Source: Saccharopolyspora rosea
GTDB taxonomy: Bacteria; Actinomycetota; Actinomycetes; Mycobacteriales; Pseudonocardiaceae
NCBI RefSeq assembly: GCF_025643595.1
Contig: NZ_CP102826.1
Location: 2,480,001 to 2,544,000 of the forward strand
Length of the DNA stretch: 64,000 bases
Direction: 5' to 3'
The notes beneath the pieces are model-generated. The model was not told the origin of the DNA, made no database searches, and saw only the letters and a list, made by a program, of their open reading frames with translations. Every line of letters starts with the position of its first letter. The stretch's first letter is position 1. Positions 24,917 to 33,109 of this stretch are shown here, in pieces. The translations under genes were made by a program, and so were the position numbers.

Positions 24917-26248
24917 TCAGGTCGTCGCGGCGACGGGACGGAGCGTTCCGCCGTCCAGCGATGGCAGCCGGTAGGTCTCCGCCGCCAGGTAGGCCGACAC
25001 CGCGGTCAGCGCCGACAGTCCGGCGAAGAACAGCACGATCAGCCAGGGTGATCCGCCGCCTGCCACCAGCAGCGCGGCCGCGATCAGCGGTGCCAGGCCG
25101 CCGCTGACCACGGAGCCGAACTGGTAACCGATGGACGCGCCGCTGTAGCGGACCTTGGTGCCGAACAGTTCGCTGAACCACGCGGCCTGCGGTCCGTACA
25201 TCGCGTCCTGAAAGACGTTGATCCCGATGACGACCGCGAGAACGACCAGGACCGGCGAGCCCGAGTTCACAGCGAGGAAGTAGGCGGGCAGGAACAGCCC
25301 GCCGCCGATCGCCCCGAACAGGTACAGCGGCCGGCGCCCGACTCTGTCCGAGAGCGCGGCCCATGCCGGGGTGCTGACCAGGCCGACCGCCGAGGAGATC
25401 AGGATGGCGGTGAGCCCGAGGTCGTTGTGCGTGCCGAAGTGCTGGGCCACGTAGGTCAGCCCGAACGTGGTGTAGATCGAGTAGCCGCCGTTCTGAGACA
25501 GCCGCATGCCCGCGGTCAGCCACAGGTTCTTCTGCTGGGTGCGGACGACCTCCAGCAGCGGCCACCGGGCCAGTTCCTGCTGGTCCCGAGCGCGGGCGAA
25601 GATCTCGCCGTCGTCGAGCTTGACGCGGATGACCAGCCCGAGCGCGATCAGCACGATGCTGACCAGGAACGGCACCCGCCAACCCCACGCGTCGAAGGCG
25701 GAGTCGCCGACCAGCAGCCGGACGGTGGCGAAGCCACCCGAGGCCAGCAGCATGCCCGTCGGGGACCCGACCTGCACCATGCTCCCGTACCAGCCGCGGC
25801 GGCCCGGTTTCGCATGCTCGACCGCCAGCAGCGCCGCCCCACCCCACTCGGCGCCGGCCGCCAGGCCCTGCAACAGTCGCACGGCGACCAGCAGCGCGGG
25901 GGCGGCGAGTCCGATGTGGACATAGGTGGGCAAGAATCCGATGGCGAGCGTGGCGAAACCCATCATCAGCAGGGACGCGACCAGCATCGGCTTGCGGCCC
26001 ACCCGGTCCCCGAGGTGGCCCGAGACCAGCGCGCCGACTGGACGGGCGCCGAAACCGGCCGCGAACGTGGCGAACGCGGCCAGCGTGCTGGCGGTCGGGT
26101 TGCCCGCCGGGAAGAACAGCCTGTCGAAGACCAGGGCCGTGGCGGTGCCGTAGAGGTAGAAGTCGTACCACTCGATCGTCGTCCCGACGAAGCCGCCGAT
26201 TCCGGCCTTCGTCGCGGGATTGCGGAAGGTGCGCTCGGGGAAGTGCAT
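24917..26248 (-). CDS. MHS-family (metabolite:H+ symporter) MFS transporter
   Basis: 443 residues with twelve predicted membrane spans. Signature pieces are GTTIEWYDFYLYG near the N-terminus, GARPVGALVSGHLGDRVGRK after span 2, and RLLQGLAAGAEWGGA, all typical of the MHS branch (ShiA/ProP-like) that imports organic acids, zwitterions or osmolytes with protons. The ATG at 26248 is preferred over upstream in-frame codons. It is followed by the NtaA-type monooxygenase and preceded by a cysteine-containing leader peptide, so its substrate may be an organosulfur compound; that is inference. Confidence 0.88.
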   Translation of the reverse strand: MHFPERTFRNPATKAGIGGFVGTTIEWYDFYLYGTATALVFDRLFFPAGNPTASTLAAFATFAAGFGARPVGALVSGHLGDRVGRKPMLVASLLMMGFATLAIGFLPTYVHIGLAAPALLVAVRLLQGLAAGAEWGGAALLAVEHAKPGRRGWYGSMVQVGSPTGMLLASGGFATVRLLVGDSAFDAWGWRVPFLVSIVLIALGLVIRVKLDDGEIFARARDQQELARWPLLEVVRTQQKNLWLTAGMRLSQNGGYSIYTTFGLTYVAQHFGTHNDLGLTAILISSAVGLVSTPAWAALSDRVGRRPLYLFGAIGGGLFLPAYFLAVNSGSPVLVVLAVVIGINVFQDAMYGPQAAWFSELFGTKVRYSGASIGYQFGSVVSGGLAPLIAAALLVAGGGSPWLIVLFFAGLSALTAVSAYLAAETYRLPSLDGGTLRPVAATT

Positions 26249-26351
26249 CTGTCTGGTCCCTGCGGTCGTGTCGCGTCGGCGAGATGCGTGGACCGGCCGG
26301 GCATGCGGGGGCACAGGTTGCAGTGCCGCCGGGGCCGGGTCTTGGAGGTCG

Positions 26352-26450
26352 TCAGCGCGTCCGAAACATGTTGCGAATCAGCCCGTTGCGACATGCGCAG
26401 GTGGTCACACGCGCTAGATCGACGTGGCGACGAGCGATCAGGAGGGGCAT
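26352..26450 (-). CDS. putative cysteine-containing leader peptide (32 aa)
   Basis: A 32-residue ORF, ATG at 26450 to TGA at 26352-26354. It contains RRHVDLAR followed by TTCACR. Short actinobacterial ORFs with an HVDL-R...C-R pattern occur upstream of sulfur-metabolism genes and are annotated as putative leader peptides, thought to sense cysteine supply by ribosome stalling. It lies 103 bp before the MHS transporter on the same strand. There is no clear Shine-Dalgarno site, so it may be leaderless. The match is by eye on a short motif. Confidence 0.6.
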   Translation of the reverse strand: MPLLIARRHVDLARVTTCACRNGLIRNMFRTR

Positions 26451-26834
26451 GGCGGTGAGTATGTGTCGCGACTGCCCGGTGGACCAGCCCGTCCAGGATC
26501 TGGGAGGGGCGTGGGATTTCCGGCACCATCCCACCACGTGGTCGTTGGCTCGTCGGCATTGACAGTGCCAGATCGGGGCTGGCAGTGTCGGCCGCGTGGA
26601 AGGGCCGAAACTCTTCATGCGGCTGCACATCGATCTGCGACGTGTGGCCTCCGCTTCCTGTTCGTGACGCGGCCTCCGATCGATTAGGCGCCCTCGTCGG
26701 CGGTAAACGATCGCCGCGCGGTCAACCCTCCACTGTGGCTGGATACCAACCTTTTCCTCGCGTGCCGGCTGCGGCCGAACGGGTCGTGCACGTCCGGCGG
26801 CGGAACCGTCGTCCACGATTCCAGGGAGCAGAGC
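26451..26834. other. divergent intergenic region
   Basis: 384 bp between the leader peptide and the SfnB-like gene. No recognisable gene or riboswitch was found. It must carry the promoters for both directions. One copy of a recurrent TCCACTGTGG element is at 26729-26738, and AGGGAG at 26823-26828 is the ribosome site of the SfnB-like gene. Confidence 0.5.
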
Positions 26835-28061
26835 GTGACCCAATCGACCTCGGTCCCGGCGCGGAGCTCTTCCCGCGATCCGTACGAGGACATCGCAGGG
26901 CGCTTCCGCCCGCTGTTCACGCGGATCGCCGCCACCGCCGTCGAACGTGATCAGCAGCGCAAGCTCCCCTTCGACGAAGTCGAGCAGCTCGCCCGTGCCG
27001 GTATCGGCGCTCTGCGTCTGCCGGTGGAGCACGGTGGTGGTGGGGTGACGTTGGTCGAGCTGTTCCGCTTGTTGGTCGAGCTGGCCGAGGCGGACCCGAA
27101 CTTCCCCCAATTGCTGCGCGCGCACGTCATCTTCACCGAAACCCTGCTGTGCCAGGATGATTCGACGCAGCGGGACCGCTGGTTCCGGCGGATCGCCGGA
27201 GGCGCTCTGCTGGGCAACGCGATCAGCGAACGCGGATCGGCCGGTGTCGGCAGGGTGAGCACCACGCTGGCGGAGCGGGGTGACCGTCTCGTGCTCAACG
27301 GAACCAAGTACTACACGACCGGCAGCCTGTTCGCGGACTGGATCCAGGTGACCGCGGAACGGGAGTCCGGCGAGCCGGTGCGTGTGGTCGTCCCCGCGTC
27401 GGCTCCCGGCGTGTCGCAGTACGACGACTGGGACGGCTTCGGGCAACTGACCACGAGCAGCGGCACCATCGAGTTCACCGATGTGGAAGTCGCGGCCGAG
27501 GACGTGACGCCGGAGGAGTCGGGGCGGGCGTTCCGGCCGTCGGTGGCCCAGCTCGTGCTGCTGGCGTGCCTGGTCGGCATCGCGCGCAACGCTGCGTGGG
27601 ACGCTGCCGCCTTCGTTCGCAAGCGGCGGCGCACCTACAGCCACGCCAGCGCTGCGCTGCCGAAGGACGACCCGCTGGTGCAGCAGCTGGTGGGTGGCCT
27701 GCACAGCACGAGTTTCGCGGCCGAGGCCACGTTGCTGGCCGCGGTCGCCTCGCTGGAGCGAGCGCAGCAGGCGATCCGCTGCGGCGATCCGGCTGAAGAC
27801 CTCCTGGACCGCGCCGAGATCGACGTGTCGCAGGCCCACGTCGTCATCGCCGAGCAGGTGCTCGCCGCCATCAACCGGGTCTTCGATGTCGGAGGCGCCT
27901 CGATCGTCGGCCGCGAGCTCGGCCTCGACCGGCACTGGCGCAACGCGCGCACCATCGCGGTGCACAACCCGGTGCTGTACAAGGCGCGCGGAATCGGGGA
28001 TTGGGCGATCAACGGCGCGGATCCGATCTACCGCTGGACACCGGGAACGGTCTCCGGCTGA
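26835..28061 (+). CDS. SfnB/DszC-like acyl-CoA-dehydrogenase-fold monooxygenase
   Basis: 408 residues with the acyl-CoA dehydrogenase fold: a helical N-terminal domain (FDEVEQLARAGIGALRLPVEHGG), a central beta domain (GNAISERGSAGVG, LNGTKYYTTG) and a C-terminal helical bundle ending in VGRELGLDRHWRNARTI. No CoA-dehydrogenase catalytic Glu context is obvious. The closest families are the flavin-dependent DszC and SfnB proteins that oxidise sulfur compounds. The GTG start has AGGGAG upstream. It heads a two-gene unit with the LLM enzyme 47 bp downstream and is divergent from the MHS/monooxygenase unit. Confidence 0.82.
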   Translation: MTQSTSVPARSSSRDPYEDIAGRFRPLFTRIAATAVERDQQRKLPFDEVEQLARAGIGALRLPVEHGGGGVTLVELFRLLVELAEADPNFPQLLRAHVIFTETLLCQDDSTQRDRWFRRIAGGALLGNAISERGSAGVGRVSTTLAERGDRLVLNGTKYYTTGSLFADWIQVTAERESGEPVRVVVPASAPGVSQYDDWDGFGQLTTSSGTIEFTDVEVAAEDVTPEESGRAFRPSVAQLVLLACLVGIARNAAWDAAAFVRKRRRTYSHASAALPKDDPLVQQLVGGLHSTSFAAEATLLAAVASLERAQQAIRCGDPAEDLLDRAEIDVSQAHVVIAEQVLAAINRVFDVGGASIVGRELGLDRHWRNARTIAVHNPVLYKARGIGDWAINGADPIYRWTPGTVSG

Positions 28062-28108
28062 GCAACCCGGTGTCCGATGTGGATCGATCATGACGACGTG
28101 GAGGAACG

Positions 28109-29119
28109 TTGGCTTCGGAACCGTTGCGGAAGCTCGGGTTCTTGACCATCGGGTTGTTCGACGAGGCAGATCCTCGCCGGGGCCACGTGTCGACGTTGGA
28201 GATCATCGAGCTGGGGGAGCGGCTGGGGTTCGACAGTGCCTGGGTGCGGCACCGCCATCTGCAGTACGGCATTTCGTCTCCGGTGGCGGTGCTCGCGGCG
28301 GCTTCGCAACGCACCTCTCGCATCGAACTAGGCACCGCGGTGATCCCGCTGGGTTGGGAGAATCCGCTGCGGTTGGCCGAAGACTTGGCCACTGTCGACG
28401 TCCTGTCCGGCGGGCGCCTGAACCCGGGGGTCAGCGTCGGCCCACCGATGCATTACGACCAGGTCAAGCAGGCGCTCTACCCCGATACCGCCGATGCTGA
28501 GGATTTCGGGCACGACCGCGTGCGACGGCTGCTGAGCTTCGTGCGTGGCGAGCCGGTCACCGACTTCAGGGGTACGGAGGGGTTCGAGGAGTTCTCCGAC
28601 CGGGTCCAGCCACATTCCCCAGGGCTGGCGCGCCGCCTGTGGTATGGCGGCGGCAGCTTGGGGTCGGCCCGCTGGGCGGGCGAGCACGGCATGAACTTCC
28701 TGACCAGCAGTGTCGTCAAAGCCGAGGAATCCGAGGATTTCGCCGAGATCCAGCTGTCCCTCATCCGGATCTTCCGGGCGCATCATCCGGATGGCGACCA
28801 GGCCCGGGTTTCGCAGGGACTCGTCGTCATCCCCACCGACAGCGCCACGCCTGAGCAGCGCGCGAAGTACGAGGCGTACGTCCGGCGGCGGACACCGCGT
28901 ACGACGACCCCGCAGGGACCTGGACGGTTGATGTTCGCGCCCGACTTGATCGGTACGTCCGCGCAGATAGCCGAGAAGCTGCACGCCCACGCCGCGTTCC
29001 GGGAGGTCACCGAGGTCGCGTTCGCCCTGCCGTTCACCTTCGACCACGCCGACTACGTCCAGATTCTCACCGACATCGCCACCAAGCTCGGCCCGGAGCT
29101 CGGTTGGCAGCCCAGGTGA
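28109..29119 (+). CDS. LLM-class flavin-dependent oxidoreductase
   Basis: 336 residues of a luciferase-like monooxygenase. Visible family features: LGFLTIGLFD, LGFDSAWVRHRHLQYG, RIELGTAVIPLGWENPLRLAED, the flavin-site segment LSGGRLNPGVSVGPP, and LWYGGGSLGSARWAGEHG. A TTG start is chosen because GGAGG lies five bases before it. It follows the SfnB-like gene at 47 bp, probably in the same mRNA, and likely takes part in the same oxidation route. The substrate is not known. Confidence 0.86.
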   Translation: MASEPLRKLGFLTIGLFDEADPRRGHVSTLEIIELGERLGFDSAWVRHRHLQYGISSPVAVLAAASQRTSRIELGTAVIPLGWENPLRLAEDLATVDVLSGGRLNPGVSVGPPMHYDQVKQALYPDTADAEDFGHDRVRRLLSFVRGEPVTDFRGTEGFEEFSDRVQPHSPGLARRLWYGGGSLGSARWAGEHGMNFLTSSVVKAEESEDFAEIQLSLIRIFRAHHPDGDQARVSQGLVVIPTDSATPEQRAKYEAYVRRRTPRTTTPQGPGRLMFAPDLIGTSAQIAEKLHAHAAFREVTEVAFALPFTFDHADYVQILTDIATKLGPELGWQPR

Positions 29120-29297
29120 GCCCAACGTGTCCACAGACGGTCGCCGGCTCGGGGCCCGGGCGCCGATCCGCACGAGTTCGAGGAGTTTCCGATGACCGTG
29201 GATCCGTCAGGACGAGGCCGACCGCGGAGAGCGGCATGATCGGCCGAGCACCGACATGGTCGAGGAGAGCCGGCGCGGATGGGGTTGCCTCCGCTGA

Positions 29298-30293
29298 TCA
29301 CTGGTATTCGGCGAGGATCTTGGTGAACTCGTACGGTTGCTGGTCGATGCTGCTGCACTTGCCGTCCGCCCAGCCTCCGGGCGCGGTGCAGACCCGGTCG
29401 CGGTTGAGCGACCAGTAGGAGAACCGGCCGATCTGGTGCTGCTTGGCGTAGTCCAGCAGGGCGCGGAAGGTGTCCGGGGTGAACAGCTCACTGGGCTGGT
29501 CGGTGTGCCCGTTCATGAGGATGATGCCGGTGCGCGCGTAGGCCGCCCCGTCGTCGAACTCGGGGTGCAGCGCGCGAAGCTGCTTGTGGAATGCCTCGGC
29601 GACCGAGATCGCGCTGTTGGCCATGTCCTGACCGGGTCCGCCGTAGTCGAAGTCCATGATCTTGAACAGGTCGATTTCGGCGCCCATGTCCTTGGCTCGC
29701 TGGATCTCGGCCTTGCCCGCATCGTTGAGGCCGACGGTGGTCATCGGCAGCGTCAGCGTGACGTGCAGGTCGGGTTTGTGCTGCCGGAGCAGCTTGATCG
29801 CCTCGAAGCGCTTGGTTTCGTTGGGCACGTCGCCGAGGTCGTCGCCCTCGATGTCGAGGTCTATGTGCGAGAGCCCGTACTTGTCGATCACGGATTGGTA
29901 GGCGCTGGCGAGTGCGGCGGCGTCCGGGCACGCCTTCGCGAGCTCGATGCCGTTGTAGCCGCCGAAGGAAACCGACACGTCACCGCCTGCAGCGTGCACG
30001 GCGTCGGCCTTGGCCTTGACGGCGGTGTCGCTTGCGACCTCCTGGCCGGGCTTGCCGTCCCAGGTCGGGCGGCAGCTTCCGGCATCGGGTGCGAGGACGA
30101 ACGCGAAGATGTAGTCCTTCTGGCCGCTGGACTTGATCGCCTCGGCGATGTCTTGCGGGTCGTTGTCCAGGGGCATGTAGTAGGGCGCGGCGTGCAGCTG
30201 GCCGGGTGCGGCCTGCGCCGCCGGGGCCTCGGCGAACGGCAGCATCAGTAGGCCTGCCAGCAGTGCGCTCCATCGGGTCGGTCTCGCCTTCAA
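29298..30293 (-). CDS. secreted GH18 chitinase-like glycosidase
   Basis: 331 residues, beginning with a Sec signal peptide (basic MKARPTRW, hydrophobic core, AQAA cleavage). The GH18 barrel shows VSFGGYNG (the SxGG strand) and HIDLDIEGDD, matching DxxDxDxE with the terminal Glu as proton donor; later FDYGG and FSYWSLNRDR fit the barrel's end. It therefore probably cleaves chitin or related GlcNAc polymers outside the cell. No separate carbohydrate-binding module is seen. A DasR-like palindrome lies about 150 bp upstream, which supports control by amino-sugar supply. Confidence 0.9.
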   Translation of the reverse strand: MKARPTRWSALLAGLLMLPFAEAPAAQAAPGQLHAAPYYMPLDNDPQDIAEAIKSSGQKDYIFAFVLAPDAGSCRPTWDGKPGQEVASDTAVKAKADAVHAAGGDVSVSFGGYNGIELAKACPDAAALASAYQSVIDKYGLSHIDLDIEGDDLGDVPNETKRFEAIKLLRQHKPDLHVTLTLPMTTVGLNDAGKAEIQRAKDMGAEIDLFKIMDFDYGGPGQDMANSAISVAEAFHKQLRALHPEFDDGAAYARTGIILMNGHTDQPSELFTPDTFRALLDYAKQHQIGRFSYWSLNRDRVCTAPGGWADGKCSSIDQQPYEFTKILAEYQ

Positions 30294-30439
30294 AGGGGGA
30301 CTCCCTTCTGCTGGCCCGGTCTGCGACCGGGCACAGTGCGATCAGGAGATCCGGAACGCGGCGCGCTCGGCCCGGACTTCGTGCTGCGGAGATCTCCGTT
30401 ACCGGGGCAAGAACGTATGCGGCGCAGATCACACAGTCA

Positions 30440-30455
30440 ATGGGTCTAGACCAAA
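30440..30455. promoter_or_regulatory. DasR-response-element-like palindrome
   Basis: The core GGTCTAGACC (30443-30452) is a perfect palindrome with an A after it and matches the inner ten bases of the actinobacterial dre consensus TGGTCTAGACCA. It lies 150 bp before the chitinase ATG. DasR is the GntR-family regulator of GlcNAc and chitin use; chitinase genes are typical targets. Confidence 0.7.
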
Positions 30456-30889
30456 TTGGCGAGAGTTCGCAACGCAATTCGAAGAGCCAGGCGCCGCTGG
30501 CCGGGCACGCTGGGCAGCGGGTTCCCAGCGGAGCGGACGAGTGTCGGCTACGGCCAACGCCTTGAGGCGTGCCGCCGAACGCGAGTTGGCCGCCGGATGA
30601 GACGTTCTTTTTACGGTGTCGCGCATAGGGCGAACGCGCGACAACGGCCCTTCGTCGGTCGGCGCCATCCGGTTCGGGGATCGACCCGACGCCGTCGCAG
30701 CCGGTGCGAGTGCGCGTGGCCTTGGGTGAAGCAAGCGCCAGGGTTCGACAACCGGCTGCGTCGATCTCGCGACAGCCGTGACGAGCTCGTCGGTTCAGCG
30801 GTCGAGGAGCACCGCCCCGCGGTCGGCATCGGCACCGGCCGGATCACCCAGGATGCCATTGGGACTCATCTTGTCCACTGTGGATCAGT
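30456..30889. other. intergenic region without recognisable gene
   Basis: 434 bp between the chitinase promoter region and the end of the NTF2-like gene. Open frames are short and unconvincing on both strands. It contains a TCCACTGTGG element at 30874-30883. Nothing else could be supported. Confidence 0.5.
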
Positions 30890-31288
30890 TCACATGACCG
30901 CCTCGGTCTGCAGTGGTCCGGCGGTGATGCGCAGGGTCTTGATGTGCATCGGGTCCTCGTCGTCGAGGTAGAAGATGTGCATGAACGGGGCGCGCACGAC
31001 GTTTTCCGGTTCGGTCTTCTTCGCCATGGTCGCTTCGCCGCGCAGCAAGCAGACGCCGTCGGGCGCGGTCCAGAATTCGAGCACCTCGTGGGTGATGTTC
31101 AGCGGTTCGTCGATCTTGACGAAGAACGCCTTGATCGCCTCGACGCCGACCACGTGCGCGGTCCCGAAGTGCATTTCGGTGTCATCGGTCATGTGCGCGA
31201 ACCCGTCGCCGAAGGACAGGGTGTCGATCTCGCTCATGATTTGCAGTACCCATTCCGGCGGAGCGGTGGGTGTTGCGGTGCGCATCAT
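30890..31288 (-). CDS. NTF2/SnoaL-like protein
   Basis: 132 residues with the cone-shaped alpha+beta fold pattern of the NTF2-like superfamily: FGDGFAHMTDDTEMHFGTA, then GVEAIKAFFVKIDEPLNITHEVL, and strands to the end. Members are isomerases, hydrolases or ligand carriers, and the sequence does not choose among them. AAAGGG lies before the tandem ATG codons. It follows the alpha/beta hydrolase gene by 13 bp on the same strand, so both are in the HxlR-controlled unit. Confidence 0.75.
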   Translation of the reverse strand: MMRTATPTAPPEWVLQIMSEIDTLSFGDGFAHMTDDTEMHFGTAHVVGVEAIKAFFVKIDEPLNITHEVLEFWTAPDGVCLLRGEATMAKKTEPENVVRAPFMHIFYLDDEDPMHIKTLRITAGPLQTEAVM

Positions 31289-31301
31289 CGTTTCGTCCCT
31301 T

Positions 31302-32156
31302 TCAGGCCGCAGTGGCCACGTCGGTGAGGAAGGCGTCGATTTCGGCGTTGACCTCGGCGGGGTTCTCCCGGGCGGCGAGGTGTCCGGTGTGCAGGAGAAC
31401 GCGGAAGGTGCTGCCCTTGATCGCGTCGGCCATCTTCCGGACCACGTGCACGGGGAACTGGCTGTCCTCTTCGCCGGCGATGATGAGGACCGGGATGTCG
31501 GCGGGGATGGTGGCCAGCCTGCGGTGTTCGTCCTTGCGTCCGATGAGGATGCTGCGCAGCGCCCACGCCACGGACTTCGGGTCGTCGCCCAGGACGAAGT
31601 TGGTGAATTCCAGGAACTCCGGGTTGGACGCTTCGGCGGTGGGTCCGGCGAAGGCGCCGCGGGCGGCTTTGGCGGCGAGCGGGGGCATCTTCGCGTGCAG
31701 CGAGAGGTAGGTGGCCAGTCCGGTCGCCCAGATGCTTTCGAACATCGTCGGCAACGAGGCGGTGCAGTTGATGCCGACGGCCGCCGCGGTCCGTTCGGGG
31801 TAGTAGGCCGGGAACACTCCGGCGAGCATGCCGCCCCAGCTGTTGCCGACCAGCACGCACTTGTCGATGTCCAGGGCGTCCAGAACTTCCACCAGCGCGT
31901 CGGCGCAGTCCTTGAGGTCGATGATCTTCCGGAGCGCGTCGGACTTGCCGTGTCCGGGGCTGTCGATGAGCACCATGCGGTGGGTGGAGGCGAAGTGCTC
32001 GTACTGGTACCGCCACATGGTCCCGTCCATCATCAGGCTGGGCCAGCACACCATGGCCGGGCCGTCGGCGCGGCCTCCCGCTCGCACGTTGATCAGTCCG
32101 AGCGAGGTCGGGATCAGCTTTTCGGTGACGTCGTCGAGCCAACTCGTTGTCGCCAT
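31302..32156 (-). CDS. alpha/beta hydrolase
   Basis: 284 residues of an alpha/beta-hydrolase. The nucleophile elbow is GNSWGG (Ser at about residue 105), LIDSPGHGKSD is the strand before it, the acid is in IAGEEDSQFP, and the His is in LLHTGHLAA. There is no signal peptide, so it is cytosolic. Family members range from C-C-bond hydrolases to esterases and lactonases. ATG at 32156 is preferred (AAAGGA just upstream) over a TTG fifteen bases earlier. Operators for an HxlR regulator lie between it and that regulator's gene. Confidence 0.87.
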   Translation of the reverse strand: MATTSWLDDVTEKLIPTSLGLINVRAGGRADGPAMVCWPSLMMDGTMWRYQYEHFASTHRMVLIDSPGHGKSDALRKIIDLKDCADALVEVLDALDIDKCVLVGNSWGGMLAGVFPAYYPERTAAAVGINCTASLPTMFESIWATGLATYLSLHAKMPPLAAKAARGAFAGPTAEASNPEFLEFTNFVLGDDPKSVAWALRSILIGRKDEHRRLATIPADIPVLIIAGEEDSQFPVHVVRKMADAIKGSTFRVLLHTGHLAARENPAEVNAEIDAFLTDVATAA

Positions 32157-32199
32157 GACCGGTCCTTTCAAGCGGGGCGAGCGGAAGCGGTCCGCTCGC

Positions 32200-32236
32200 C
32201 TAGTAGCGTACTGCTACTAGTAGCAAAATGCTACTA
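32200..32236. promoter_or_regulatory. tandem HxlR operators
   Basis: Two dyads with the same half-site: CTAGTAGC-GTACT-GCTACTAG at 32200-32220, and TAGTAGCA-AAA-TGCTACTA at 32218-32236, overlapping by three bases. The second reaches the hxlR-like stop codon. A further TAGTAGCA half-site on the minus strand lies before the regulator gene (about 32716-32724). The repeats probably bind the HxlR-type protein and control both genes. Confidence 0.75.
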
Positions 32237-32692
32237 ATGCTCCTCCTTCTCGGTCGGCAGCGGCTTGAGAGCGGATGCCTCGATGGGCCGATGACAGCTG
32301 CTGCACGCGAGGTACGGCTCGGTCTCCTCCCCGCAGGTGGCGTGCAGCAGTGGCCGCTCGTCGAGTCCCAGGCCGCCCGCTTGGCTCTCCGCCCAGCGGG
32401 TGACCGCGACGATGGCCGGCACGACCAGCTCGCGCGCGGCTTCGGTGAGGTGGTACTCGTACCAGGGCTTGTCGGGTCGATACGCCCGCTTGTCCAGTAG
32501 GCCCAGTTCGGTGAGGTCGCCCAGCCGTGAGGTGAGCATGGTCGCGGAGATCCCCAGCGTGCGCTTCAGTTCGCCGAACCGGCGCACGCCGAAGAACACC
32601 TCGCGCAGGATCTGGTAGTTCCAGCGCTCCGAGATCGCCGCGAGAAACGCTTGCCCGTGCCGGAAGCTGACATGTTCGGTGCGCTCGGTCAT
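32234..32692 (-). CDS. HxlR-family transcriptional regulator with C-terminal cysteines
   Basis: 152 residues. The winged helix-turn-helix is typical of HxlR (ISERWNYQILREVFFGVRRFGELKRTL, then ISATMLTSRLGDLTELGLL). After the DNA-binding part there is an extension with CGEETEPYLACSSCH, which could bind a metal or sense redox or electrophiles. It lies upstream of the alpha/beta hydrolase on the same strand, with two operator-like dyads between them and a half-site in front of its own start, so autoregulation is likely. Confidence 0.88.
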   Translation of the reverse strand: MTERTEHVSFRHGQAFLAAISERWNYQILREVFFGVRRFGELKRTLGISATMLTSRLGDLTELGLLDKRAYRPDKPWYEYHLTEAARELVVPAIVAVTRWAESQAGGLGLDERPLLHATCGEETEPYLACSSCHRPIEASALKPLPTEKEEH

Positions 32693-33109
32693 CGCAAACC
32701 CTCCTGGTACTAATTTGCTACTAGTCTAGCTCTAGTACCGACGGTTTTCGGGGAGGGAGTCAGCCGTGGGTGGGGGTCGGAGCGCCAACGGCGCACGAGG
32801 CCGGGAGCCGGGTCCACGTTCTCGACCGTGTCGCCGGACCAGGTGATCGTCTCCTGGCCGGCTGGCACCGCGGTCGTCGGAACCGTCGGCCAGCGACCTC
32901 GTCGATCAGGCGTGGTCCCCAATTCCCATTCGGCCCGGAGTTGGTCTCGGCCACGTGCAGGAACGACCGTTCGTTGCCTGGCCGATCCGGCGGGCCAGGT
33001 GCCTGTGGTGGCCGCGCAGCGATTCGCCCACCGGGTCGTCGAGTGCGGCGGCATCGCGGTGGGCCACTGCGTCGTGCCTTCCCGTGGTGCGCGTGGCTGG
33101 TTGGGGTTC
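32693..33109. other. promoter of the HxlR gene plus unassigned sequence
   Basis: The part next to 32692 holds the TAGTAGCA half-site and a GGAGG-type ribosome site for the HxlR gene. Between about 32760 and 33050 minus-strand frames read pieces such as HVAETNSGPNGNWGP and QETITWSGDTVENVDPAPG in different frames. This could be debris of a gene, but I cannot identify it. Confidence 0.4.

Noticed and set aside
23445-26171. 908-codon minus-strand frame across the monooxygenase and transporter genes
   Set aside because: Out of frame with both genes, Arg/Pro/Gly-rich, no domain; the true frames are the LLM and MHS genes.
26451-26834. SAM or other sulfur riboswitch before the SfnB-like gene
   Set aside because: The conserved elements of the SAM-I core were looked for and not found in either orientation.
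32760-33054. Possible gene fragment between the HxlR and GH3 genes
   Set aside because: Short stretches look protein-like in two frames but match no family I can name, so only the gap is described.
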